Shown in pieces: positions 27,801 to 37,820 of a stretch of DNA of 64,000 nucleotides. The translations under genes were made by a program, and so were the position numbers. Every line of letters begins with the position of its first letter. Within the stretch, counting starts at the first letter, position 1. Source of the stretch: Fusarium oxysporum f. sp. lycopersici 4287 (Eukaryota; Ascomycota; Sordariomycetes; Hypocreales; Nectriaceae); the NCBI RefSeq assembly GCF_000149955.1, contig NC_030993.1, forward strand, positions 1,154,068 to 1,218,067. Reading direction: 5' to 3'. The notes under the pieces are model-generated. The model had not been told where the DNA came from, did no database searches, and saw nothing but the letters and a program-made list of their open reading frames with translations.

Positions 27801-29283
27801 CTGCAGATTGCCAAGTCCTCCACCTGTTCACGTTTTGTCTTCTGATGTTTCGCTCGTCAACTTTGACTTGCAAAATATGTTGAAGTATGATGCAGACTAC
27901 GTGGCGGAGCTGGTTAATGAGCTCAGTAGACTGGTTGAGAGTAGCTCTGATGATTTGGGGAATGACCTACCACTTCCTGAGCCAATGATCAACATCGACA
28001 TCAACAGGATCAAGGAAGCGTTCGGACTCATCGAGAAGAATCCCTTTTTTGGGCTCGTTTCTATCACCGGAGGCCCTGATGCCACGCCTCAGGTTGATAT
28101 GGCTATCAAGAAGACTATCAAGCCGTTGCATCAAGCCTTGTCGGGTACTGATACCTACCTCCTTGCAGGCGGTTTGGGCGGCCTTGGTCGTAGTATCTGC
28201 GAATTATTGGTCAAAAATGGTGCTCGGCACATTGCCTTTCTATCACGGACCGGTACCTCTTCTGAAGCGTCTCAGCGCTTTTTTAAAGACCTCTGCGATA
28301 AAGGTATTGACTCTCGGGTATACAAGGCTGATCTCTGCGATGCCGAAGCTCTCACGAAGGTAATCAAGGAAGAGATATGTCAAGAAATGCCACCGATTAA
28401 GGGGGTCTTTCAGTGTGCCGCGACTATCAAAGATTCAATTTTCTCAAACATGGCATACTCTGACTGGACCAAGGCAATCAGACCAAAAACTGTCGGTTCA
28501 GATAATCTAGTTCGAGCGATATCGGCAAACTCAGAGGACCCCTTCTTCATCTTCCTTGCCAGCTCTGCGGGAGTTATTGGTAGCCGTGGCCAAGCCAACT
28601 ACGCTGCAGGTAACTGTTTTGAAGATGCCCTCGCCCTCAACCTCCGCCTCGAGGGAAAGCACGCCGTGTCCATCGATCTCGGGCCTGTTCTCGGTGCAGG
28701 AATGCTTGCAGATGATGAGGAGATTCTTGATATTCTTCGAGCCAGTGGGTTCTATGGTATCCGTCACGAAGATTTTCTTACCATGATCACGCACGCGATC
28801 ACTGCTGAGATTTCACCCGGAACTCCCATGCCTGGTCGCGTTATTATGGGCATTGGCTCTGGTGGTCTTGTTAGACAGAATCAACCAGCTGACCCATACT
28901 GGTCTCGTACTGCTCTCTATAGCTACCTCAACCTGGTTGACACCTCAAACCCCGACTTGAAAGTGGTTGATGCTTCAAATGACTTTGATTTGAAGTCCCT
29001 TCTTTCATGCTGCTCCAGCACAGATGTAGCTGCGGAGATAGTCACCACTGGTCTTTCTATCATGCTTGCCAAGGCGATGAACATGCTTCCTGAGGAAATT
29101 GACACTGGGAAGCCTCCCAATGTCTACGGCGTTGACTCACTGGTTGCCGTTGGTGTCCGAAACTGGGTCGTCACCAACTGCGGTGTCGAGGTCTCGGTCT
29201 TTGAAGTCTTGAGTGAAAGAACAGTGGCCGAGCTAGCCAGAGAGATTGCTAGACGAGGTGGGTTCGGAGACGAGGATAAATGA
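21801..29283 (+). pseudogene. highly reducing type I polyketide synthase, reading frame broken
   Basis: An iterative multidomain enzyme that builds a reduced polyketide from malonyl-CoA in the cytosol. Exons: 21801-21974, 22037-22093, 22159-22246, 22303-22368, 22415-22617, 22673-22913, 22962-23311, 23359-27729 and 27779-29283. Domains in order: KS (Cys175 in DTGCSGSL; ECHGTGT; KPNIGHLEGAAG), AT (Ser641 in GHSSGE), DH (His964 in DHQIQKTIIYPAAG), a short degenerate methyltransferase remnant (LSILQVGG), ER (HAGASGVG), KR (LAGGLGGLG; Ser and Tyr2125 in the NYAAGN region) and ACP (Ser2304 in GVDSLVA). There is no thioesterase. Two defects lie between the MT remnant and ER: an in-frame TGA at 26659-26661, and a slip near 26738-26745 where the frame is one base short before PMNPKGAP. 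All other junctions keep frame and all catalytic residues survive. Either a recently disabled gene or sequence error; see findings. Flanked by the MFS transporter and an O-methyltransferase. Confidence 0.9.
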
Positions 29284-29838
29284 GCAATGTTGTAGGATTG
29301 GTAACAGAGGCAGTGGGGATTTTGAGTTTATATATGCTGAAGAAAGCTCTAGATTTCCTTTGCGTGATTTGAGAATGGGAAGCAACAGACGGGGAACTGG
29401 TTTTTGAGGGTTTAGACATAATATGCAGCGAGTCCTTTACAGTTTGTATTATAGTTGCATAACACACAAAGTTCTGGGCAATTCTTTGTTTAATTAGTCG
29501 TGGCCTTATGCTGTTATCGTTATAGGGCTAGAAGGTCAGAAGGCGAAGACTGCAATTATAAGCGACAGTTTGGGTGACTTTAAGATACATTTAGGTAACC
29601 TTATTCGACTTTACCTTAGAAGAGCCTTTAATTAGTTGTTTTTAGCATGCTGAGAGAAGATCATAACGGCGTCTTTTCACTCTGCGTCGAGGCAAGTGCG
29701 ACCCCTGACCGCTGACCGAAGAAGTGATTGACTCATCAGCACCACCACAATCAGATTAATCCAAGCAAAACAGACATGGCGAAAAGAACCAAAAGATAAT
29801 TCAAATAAAGGTATGACAAGGGGCTTCAAAAAGAGAAG
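29284..29838. other. intergenic
   Basis: PKS 3' flank; AT-rich, no supported gene. It separates the convergent PKS and tRNA-Gly genes. Confidence 0.5.
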
Positions 29839-29843
29839 AAAAA
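29839..29843 (-). terminator. RNA polymerase III terminator of tRNA-Gly
   Basis: Five T residues on the minus strand, 4 bases beyond the tRNA 3' end, matching the usual Pol III stop signal. Confidence 0.7.
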
Positions 29844-29847
29844 GAAA

Positions 29848-29929
29848 TGCGTAATCTGGGAATCGAACCCAGGGCTCCCCGACGCTGCTCGAATGGCAAC
29901 GGAGAATTTTACCACTAAACCAATTACGC
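29848..29929 (-). tRNA. tG(GCC): tRNA-Gly (anticodon GCC) with a short intron
   Basis: Decodes GGC/GGU. Read on the minus strand: a perfect 7-bp acceptor stem GCGTAAT/ATTACGC, A box TTGGTTTAGTGG, anticodon stem CTCCG/CGGGG around loop TTGCCAT with GCC (plus positions 29895-29897), T arm CTGGG/CCCAG and B box GGTTCGATTCC. The mature length works only if about 11 bases (plus about 29883-29893) after the anticodon are removed, the normal place for tRNA introns. The discriminator base is A at 29848. Confidence 0.93.
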
Positions 29930-30150
29930 CTTTGTATAAGAACTGGCTATTATTTGACTACATGAAAGCTACTCCAAAGTTGGTAATCCAACTATTCGCG
30001 GATTCCCGAGTCTATCATTCAGTACCAAACATTCGGGGATCCAGGCAGTCCCTCTTTACATCCCTTGACCTATATCATTCCTGTGCACTAATGTCTTTAT
30101 CACCATCTCCTTCGTCGAAAATCGTTGCTGCTCAAACACGTCATTGCCAT

Positions 30151-31681
30151 TCAAGGCTGCCAAACTGCCTCGATAATGCTCATCCTACATCCCTCAGGCC
30201 TGCTTACACCCTATAAAAGACATATCAGTATACACAACAGTCAGAGGCGAAGCGATTCGGGTGACTTACCTTGAAGACGAAGCGCTCATCGGCAGCCCTA
30301 AAGAGTTCTTCAACTCCTTTTCTGTCCGCTCTTGTGCATTCAACAAGGTCAACATCAACAGATCCATACTCCGCATGACTTTTTCATCCCAGTGGTTTTC
30401 AACCCCCGGCTCACGGAGACAATGGTCGTTGATGATGACACGCGCACCCGGTTTGAGAGCTGGGACTAAGTTTTTGAGGATCTTGACGGCATATGGGGTT
30501 GAGTAGTTATGAAGTATCCAGCGGAAGTAGTACACTTGGTTGCGTCAGCAAGGGGGAACTCAAGGAGTAAATTCTGTCAATCTCACCATCGGCATCCTTG
30601 ACTGGCTGCTCAGTAAAGAAGTCATGGACCTGAAGAGATATGCGTTGAGCTACCTCTTCATCTGCGCATATCGGCTCTGGGGCGCTGCTGATTGTCTTTG
30701 CTAAATCTTGTACCACAAATTTCATTTTATCCCATTTCTTGGCAAGATCGACGCACACGAAGCCATGACTGCCACCGACGTCCACCAATGTGCCTTTGTT
30801 GTTATTGATTTCGGAAAAGTCGTAGTTATCGACGAGGTAGCGAACCTCATAGCCCTCGCCGCCTGTCAAGCTTGCCATAGCCGCTGCAAATCGCTTTCCT
30901 CTGGGAGGGTCTTTGCCGAATGTTGCAAACATTGGTTCTTTATCCACCGTCCCCCATGCATGGTTGAAGCCGGTCCGTGTGAGTGAGGTCGCTTCTGGGT
31001 CGGCACGAAGAGCTTCCAAGGTATGAGCCCCAGCTGGTAGGAAATCCTCTCCATTCAACCCTACCCAGGCTTGGAGACTGGCGTCCTGAGCAAGCATCTT
31101 TGACGCGGCAGTGTGTGCTATGAACCCTGATGCCGGCTCTTGGAAAATCTTATTTGTCATAGCATGACGAAGAGCGCGAGCCAGGTTTATGCGGTCCAGT
31201 CCAGTCTTGCTTTGGAGTTCCGCCAAAGCAATAGTTCCCTCCAGAGGTACGAGATTGGCTATGCAGGATTAGATATGAAGACAAAATCAGAATTGGCGGG
31301 CTCACGAATTCCATAGCTGTTCAGTATTTGGAGGCTCAAGGTGTCAAGATACTTTTTGTGTTAGTACTGAGGCCAATGCACAGGCGGCAGGCTTACACTC
31401 CATATACCCCATCTGACAGTTTCTCTGGGTCCCCGAACAAGAAGCTCGAGCTGTTTGGTTGCAGAGGAGATCTCCATGCGACTTCTCTGTATATCATCCG
31501 GCAACTTGGGGAGATCTCCAGGGGCATTGACATCGAAACCCAAGTCCTGAAGACCATTAGCCTTGAAATACCCATCGAGTTTTTCCGTCTCTTCAGTAAT
31601 CTTCCTAGCTAGCTGCACCATGAGAGATGTGTCCAGGCTTTGCGGGCTTTGCGAATATGACGAAATGTGTGATTCAGCCAT
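30151..31681 (-). CDS. SAM-dependent O-methyltransferase (COMT/OmtA-like), one-base frame slip
   Basis: Transfers a methyl group from S-adenosylmethionine to a hydroxyl of a small metabolite. Exons on the minus strand: 31681-31397, 31351-31306, 31258-30587, 30534-30270 and 30210-30151. About 442 aa: helical dimerisation N-terminus, winged-helix part (LVPLEGTIALAELQSKTGLD), SAM motif LVDVGGSHG, and RWILHNYS carrying the His expected to be the catalytic base, then a C-terminus ending SIIEAVWQP. The sum of exon lengths is one base short of a multiple of three. The frame changes near 30304-30312, between ERTEKE and ELFRAADERF; before and after it both frames match the family. It lies 0.9 kb from the PKS, tail to tail, and probably decorates its product (inference). 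ATG 31681 is the first in frame. Confidence 0.88.
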
Positions 31682-32830
31682 GTTGAACAAGTGAAATGGT
31701 CGTGCTCCCTAGTCCTTGTTGCAAAGCGACGTGGGGATGCGCGGTTTTATACATCATTGTTGTCCATCATGGTCCCAAATTGACTCTAGACCTTAGACTA
31801 CCATCATGACCAATGCGGGTACAAACAAGGTAGCGAGGATCCGTGAGCTGTTCTGCTCAAGACATAGGCGGCATGAGCAAGTCTACCCACCCGCACCACC
31901 ATCATTCCTCAAAGCGCCAGTGGAACATGTGGCAAGAGTGCGTAAAGCCCGAATTCCGCGCTGATTCCAAAGTCGTCATGATTGGTGTGTGTGTGCTGCA
32001 AGCTGTGATTTTAATCCCTGAAGGTCGAGTCGAGACATGACCTGAGAGCTCTACAGTACATCAGCTGCTGGGGTGCGTAGTTACGATAACACAGGTTTGG
32101 TTAGATTAAAAATATGTTCCTAGTTCTCCACAAGCTAGCCCGGAAGCTAAGAAGTATTGGTGCCGGTGGCACGAAGCTTGGCTGCATAAGTAAATCTACT
32201 ACGAGCCGTCATCCTCCGTCGAAAACACCAAGCGTCTTTCGCGAAGCTTTTTGGTCGTGCAGTTTTGTTCGCTAATAATCGCACGTCTTGGCTGAATCTT
32301 TTCTCCTCTGGTATGCAAGCGGGACTTTGATCCAGTGTATGTCCCAAAAGAAGCGATTCCTTGTCGAAAGTCCCTTCTTCAGCGTTGATGAGGGCTGCTA
32401 TCAAGGACCCTTCCGTCTCAGCGCACCATGGACCTTCCTTTCCACTTTTCAGTATGAGGCTCGTCCGGAGTATCTGTCCAACGGGCTGCATTTGCTGTGG
32501 ATGATCAGTCTTTTCGGCCTCAGTTGTTGTGCAAGTTGATGTCCCTGTATGATGGCAAAGGTTGATTAATCAGATGTCGAGGCCAAATACCCAGCGCTAG
32601 CTCTCTTTTCCCAGTGAGACTTGGCCATAGACAGCCAAGACCATGACCGGTTCTATCGGGTAGATAGCATAGCGTCCGCCTCCATTCCATCTCGCATCTC
32701 TAGCGGCCACACGATACCATGCGACCCGTGGCAGCATCAGAATAGGGCTGTCGGCTTGGTACGTCCTTGTAAATTCTTTGAACGCGAAGCGACTTTGATT
32801 CGTTTGTGTGCTCTGATTCCGTTCGACGAT
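31682..32830. other. intergenic
   Basis: Upstream region of the O-methyltransferase and 3' flank of the LaeA-like gene. A minus-strand frame at 32147-32491 (114 codons) has no recognisable motif and is not called. Confidence 0.45.
31745..31751 (-). promoter_or_regulatory. TATA box of the O-methyltransferase gene
   Basis: TATAAAA on the minus strand, about 65 bases before the ATG at 31681, a spacing that gives a short leader. Confidence 0.55.
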
Positions 32831-34295
32831 TTAGTATGGCTTTTGCCCATAGACAATGTGCATAGGCATATACAAAAGGGCCGTATGGTCGCTATACGCC
32901 CTTCGCACATCGACAAGAAACACCTCAATCTGCTCGCGGCTCCAGCCCATGCCCCTTGACATGGGACCCAATGCGATTGCTTGTAAGCCATCCGTCAGTA
33001 TAGTGCGCCAGTACAGTCCGACAGTCTTAAGCACTTGATTTTTGGGCCAAGTCCCAAGAGGCACATGGAATACCCGTTCCGTGACGTTCACGAAGCCAGC
33101 TGCCTGCATTTTCGTAGCCAGTTTACCTCCTGCTGCTGCGGGAAAGTCGACTCCAAGCTGTGCTAACCCCTCATTAATATATGTCCAATACTGTGCGACT
33201 GGGTGCTCGCGTGGCGGGACAGCGTCTCCTGTTCTTGCGTGGTGGGGGTAATGATGAATTTCTTGGAGCTCCATCCAGCCTCCAGGCTTGATATGCCTGA
33301 CTTCGTGTAAGTACAATCCAAGGATCTGGCTCTAACAGAGTTGATACTTACTGGAGAGCATTACTAAAAAGTTGAGGCCAGTCTTTGATCCCCTGAACCG
33401 TGTGCCGAGAGTGTACATAGTCAAAATGATTCTGAGGATGAAGCCAAGGAGACTCAACATCATCAACCATGAAGTGAACATTGGGTGGCAACCATGTCGG
33501 TTGGATGGGTGATAAATCGATGCCTAGAACATGAGCACTGGGGTATTGTTCTCCCACTATTGTACTATTAGTTGCTGAGACGAAAATGAAAAGAGAATTG
33601 ACCTTACTTTCGATTGCCCAGATTCCTGTGCCAGTTCCAATATCAAGTATGTTTTGCGGATTTTCGTCTATTGGCGCAAAATGTAACTTCTGACCCGAGA
33701 GAAGTCTCACCATTGCATGTTTCATGTCCTCCCTCTCTTGTTCTATGTCGTCGTTGGGGAAGTTGTAGGCACCGGCCCGGAAGCTATGGTAGCGACGACC
33801 ATTCTCAAACATATAGTCCCGAACAGACGACCCGATGGATGTACTTGCAGTGCTCATATTGTCACTCCCGTATCCGGCATCGGATCCAGCATCGCCTATG
33901 GAACTGTATTCGTCACTATCGGCAACAATGTTGTCTTCGGCTTGAGCAAAAGCTTGTCGAGACATGGCTTCCTGCTCCGTAACCGATAGGCCTGGAAACA
34001 TAGAGACACCATTGGGATGAGTAAGAGGAGACGTGATGGGTCGATGCTGGCTCTCAGTATCTGAGCTTGGGGAGCCTGGTGTACGACTAACTCCATACAC
34101 GTCTTTGAAGATGTCGAAGGGTTTTACTGCTTGCGATGAGAGCTCAGTGCTGCCGTCAGGAATTCTCTGGCCGGCAATACCGGTTCCAGATGGAACTGAT
34201 CGTTCGGAATCATTTGGCTTGCCATCGTGTTTCGTAGTGTCTCCTCGGGTAGAAGGCGGGAATGCCTGTGTCTGGCTGTGTGGTTCTGGGTCCAT
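32831..34295 (-). CDS. LaeA-like SAM-dependent methyltransferase
   Basis: A putative methyltransferase of 452 aa in the LaeA/Llm family, whose founding member is a nuclear global regulator of fungal secondary metabolism. Exons on the minus strand: 34295-33608, 33556-33352 and 33296-32831; introns of 51 and 55 bp keep frame. The first 170 residues are polar and Ser-rich, probably disordered. The methyltransferase fold begins around RRYHSFRAGAYNFPND, with SAM motif ILDIGTGTGIWAIEMG (about 216-231), acidic post-motif LGIDLSPIQPTWLPPNV, then VDDVESPW, HIKPGGWMELQE and the C-terminal MGWSREQIEVFL typical of the family. The start is the ATG after a run of in-frame non-ATG codons. The substrate is not known for this family branch. 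Its position beside the PKS/OMT pair is suggestive, but such genes are common and often unlinked. Confidence 0.92.
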
Positions 34296-35666
34296 CTTAT
34301 TCCAGAACGAATAAGAGCCGGGAGGAAGACGGATATAACCAAAGAGCAATAGGATGTTTGGTGTTGTTTGTGACTGCGAAAGCACAACTTCCAAGTGAGG
34401 TGAAATATACGCTATGACAATTGCAACACAGGGAGTGTTTTATGCCGATTCTCTCTGAATTTTGCCAAGAGGGGAGCAATTGGAGACGCGGTCGAAGTTG
34501 TTGGAGTGTTCCGATGACGAAGCAAGGTTGTTTTAGGGTCGGCCAAGGCAAGTTTTGTAGGGTGATCTGAATACAGGGGACTCCCTTTGAAATTTGAATA
34601 CAGTAATTGAATCAAACGGGGATCTTGCTTTCAAGGCCACATCAACAAGATGAGCGAGGACAGATCCAAGGTGATGGAATCAAGCACAGTAGCATCTGTA
34701 GATGGAGAAGGGAGACTTTACGAGGCGCCTCGTGCAATGGATAAAGGCAGGTAGGTTGACTTACATTGAGCTTGTGGGGCTGCGTGTGGCAGGTGGTAGC
34801 GTTGGTTTCTTGACCCAAGCGCCAGTGAAGTTTTCCACACGGCGATCCATGTATTACACTAATAAATCAAGGCGCGGCATAGATCGTGCCAAGAGGTCGG
34901 GTGGCAGATTACCGCCATGCCGATTAGAAGTATAAACGAGAGACTGTTCCAGCCAGGCGCCCCTTAGTACGGAACTCTATCATTTGGCTCTGTACTACCA
35001 GTGAACTACGCTGGCGATAGAAGTTCTAGCCGTCACAAACAAGCAGGAGGGCACAGGGAGAAATATGCACTTGGGTAAATTCGGAGAATCTGAACAAAGA
35101 ACATGACTTGGTAAGTTCGAGGGGGTTTCCAAGTAGCCTAAAGCACCTAACCATGAATGAGCATTGTTAGCCATGGATCTATTGCCAACCTTGGTAACTA
35201 AAAGCAAGCAAACTAACGGATCCCAACCAACGACAGCGCACCTACGGTACTATGCCTGGGGGCAACGAACGTAGTGCGACAAATGAGCGAAACCGCTCAT
35301 AAATGATACGTCAGAACGAATTTCTATTCGGGGTCGGGGTGCAGGACTGCTCCGTGACAAGTGGTCCGAGGGATAACATCGTGATAAGATGGCCTTCCGG
35401 CTTATAAAATGGAAATAATATTTAATACTCCGTAGTAGATATCCAATTGCCAATAATAGTGCTACAGTTGTGTGCCAGGGCCGCCAGGGTAGGCTTGGCA
35501 AGCTGCTAATTTGTGTCCACTTTGGGAGAGGCTTCACACAATACCTACCACCCATAGCTAACTCAATTCTATGCTAACAGTATAACGTCATCCATATCGA
35601 ACCGAGGCACTTGTTGTGAGTGATCTCTCGGTAGGTCGAGAGTTCGGGCTGCCATTAACCCTCAAG
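34296..35666. other. intergenic, divergent promoters
   Basis: Separates the LaeA-like gene (-) from the methyltransferase-fold gene (+). No supported gene; frames at 34702-34935 and 35250-35555 lack motifs. Confidence 0.5.
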
Positions 35667-36857
35667 ATGCCCCAATCCAGGTTCGTTCATTGTTTTGGAA
35701 GCCCATCTTTCAATCCAGATGAACTCATTCAGGATGCCGACCGTCAGAGAGAGGCTTTGAACCACCTGTTGAAGAATGATCTCTTCAACGCCAGTCGGGT
35801 ACTCTTTCAACTCCCTGACCCGGATCCCTATACATACCATGCCGTGGCAAGTGTGAAACTTGCCCAAGTCCAGTCAGTAGTCAACCTTGGAGGTGTCAAT
35901 GGTTTACACGCGTGGTATCGCAATGAAGATGGCTCACCTGTAAGAACTTACCTATGGGCAATGTCCGAGGAGCAAGAATTTGTGAAACTAACATGCAAGT
36001 AGAGAGAACCACCTCCTCAAGCTGACATTGAAGCATACACCTCTATCTTCAGGCCATCAACAGCTACTGCTGCATTTCTTAAGAATCTAGGAACAAATGC
36101 TAAGAAAGACTCCATAAGGCGTGAAGTCGCAGCCAACCTTGAGAGCAAGCGGTATCTGCACCCTGGGCTTGTGACGAAACTCACTATCCCCAAGAGCAAA
36201 AAACCACCCAGCGCAAATCCCTATCTCGATTTCTGGATGTGGTCATGTCACTCTCTTGAATGGTGCGGCCCTTGCCTGGCATCAGAACGTGTTCCAATGT
36301 CCCATCATGTTCTTCCAATTTTCATGCATCACTTTGGCTGCGCAACACCAACTCACGAGAGCCTGGCTATCCTGAAAATTCTGTCTGACGGGCGCCCGAT
36401 TGTCGATATCGGTTCTGGCAATGGTTATTGGTCCTATATGCTCCGTCGCTACGGCCTCACAGTGCATGCGGTGGATAACATGCAGAGCGAGTGGAGAGTC
36501 AACTGGGTCAACGACACAGTCATATCGGACGGCGTGAAGTGGCTACGCAAGAATTCGAATGGTGAAGGCATGGTTCTCTTGCTTGTGTATCCTGTTGTTG
36601 GTGGAGGCATTGGCGGCGGCACTGAGGGAGGATTTACGCGGAACCTGGTGTCTGCCTTTGGCGGCGACACTATCGCAGTTGTGGGTACGCAGAATCGAAA
36701 CGGTTACACAGGATTCAAGGGAGTCACCATGGATGAGTTTATGGCGAAGGAGCATGAGGACTGGACTATGGTAGTAAAGGTAGCGTTGCCATCCTTTCCT
36801 GGGAAGGATGAAGCGTTATATGTCTTCCAGCGAGGCGAACGAGTGCCGCAAGAATAG
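35667..36857 (+). CDS. uncharacterised fungal protein with a SAM-methyltransferase-like fold
   Basis: A protein of 375 aa from exons 35667-35939 and 36003-36857; the 63-bp intron (GTAAGA...AAGTAG, branch CTAAC) joins DGSP to REPPPQADIE in phase 0. The first half is helical with no motif I recognise. Residues about 222-236 (PIVDIGSGNGYWSYML) form a clear SAM-binding glycine motif, followed by VHAVDNMQSEWRVNW as the acidic second strand and a Gly-rich loop VVGGGIGGGTEGGF. The C-terminus ends FQRGERVPQE. It may be a methyltransferase for a small molecule or protein, or an inactive relative; no substrate can be inferred. The start ATG is preceded by a non-ATG open stretch, and the first residues MPQSRFVHCFGSP look native. 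Confidence 0.82.
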
Positions 36858-37820
36858 ATTCAGATGATTGCAGATGATTTGGAGGCCATGATAGGAAGTT
36901 TCTCAAGACAAATGCCTCTACTCAGCAGGGGTTTCGGCCCATGGTTCTGGCTTATTGACCAGAAACGGGCAGTGGGCAACCTCCATACCCTACCACTGGG
37001 CTTTATAAAAGGGCCTCTACCATCAAACATAAAACTCATCGTCCCTATGCAGAGAACACAACGTCAAACCATTCAACTTTCTTACCCTGCCTCGCAATGG
37101 TCAACTGAATAGGTAATCAATATAACGTATATTTGATTCATCCAATCCAATGCAGTCACATCATGTTTCGTCCTCATTCTCACCTGCATCAGCCCCGCAA
37201 GGATGGGACAATATGTTGTTCTCAGCCTCTGCGACAGCCACCACCAAACCCCAGCAAGCGGCACGGTGAACGCTCTTAGCGCTCGGGGTCCCCCGATCTC
37301 CCTCCGTTGAGCCCCTCAACAGCTGTTTAACTGGTCTGCCCTGTGGGCATTTCTTTCGCTTCCCTGTGTAACCCATGTCCTTCTGGCCCTATGACGATCT
37401 CTCTGGCTCTCTTCCTCCACTAATAAGAGAATATTCTAAGAGCTCCAGCTCCAAGCACAGCAGGAGTAGGTACCGTAGCTGCGTATGTTGCTGCAGGTCA
37501 GGTCTCATTCAGCCCCTCCATTCTCTCGGTCCGCCCGCCATTGACGCACTAGGCGGCGTGTGACCATTTAATAAATGTTGAGTTTACTGCTCAATTGGGC
37601 ATCTTCTCTCGAACCTATCCATTTCTTCATAATAAGTGCCTCTCCTCATCCCCGAACTCTTGCTACTCAGTTTGCCTCGCTACTGAAAACCTCTCTCAGT
37701 TGGCGCCCCTCTTGACCCAAGACTGGGACCCTTGCCTGCAAACCAAAGATCCCCGCTTCTATTTCAACAGCTGAGCTCTTTGGCTCTCCAGAACAAAAAC
37801 AGAACACAGAAACTGAGACC
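36858..37820. other. intergenic, annexin 5' leader
   Basis: No supported gene. The last 300 bases are CT-rich, as in leaders of well-expressed fungal genes. Confidence 0.5.
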
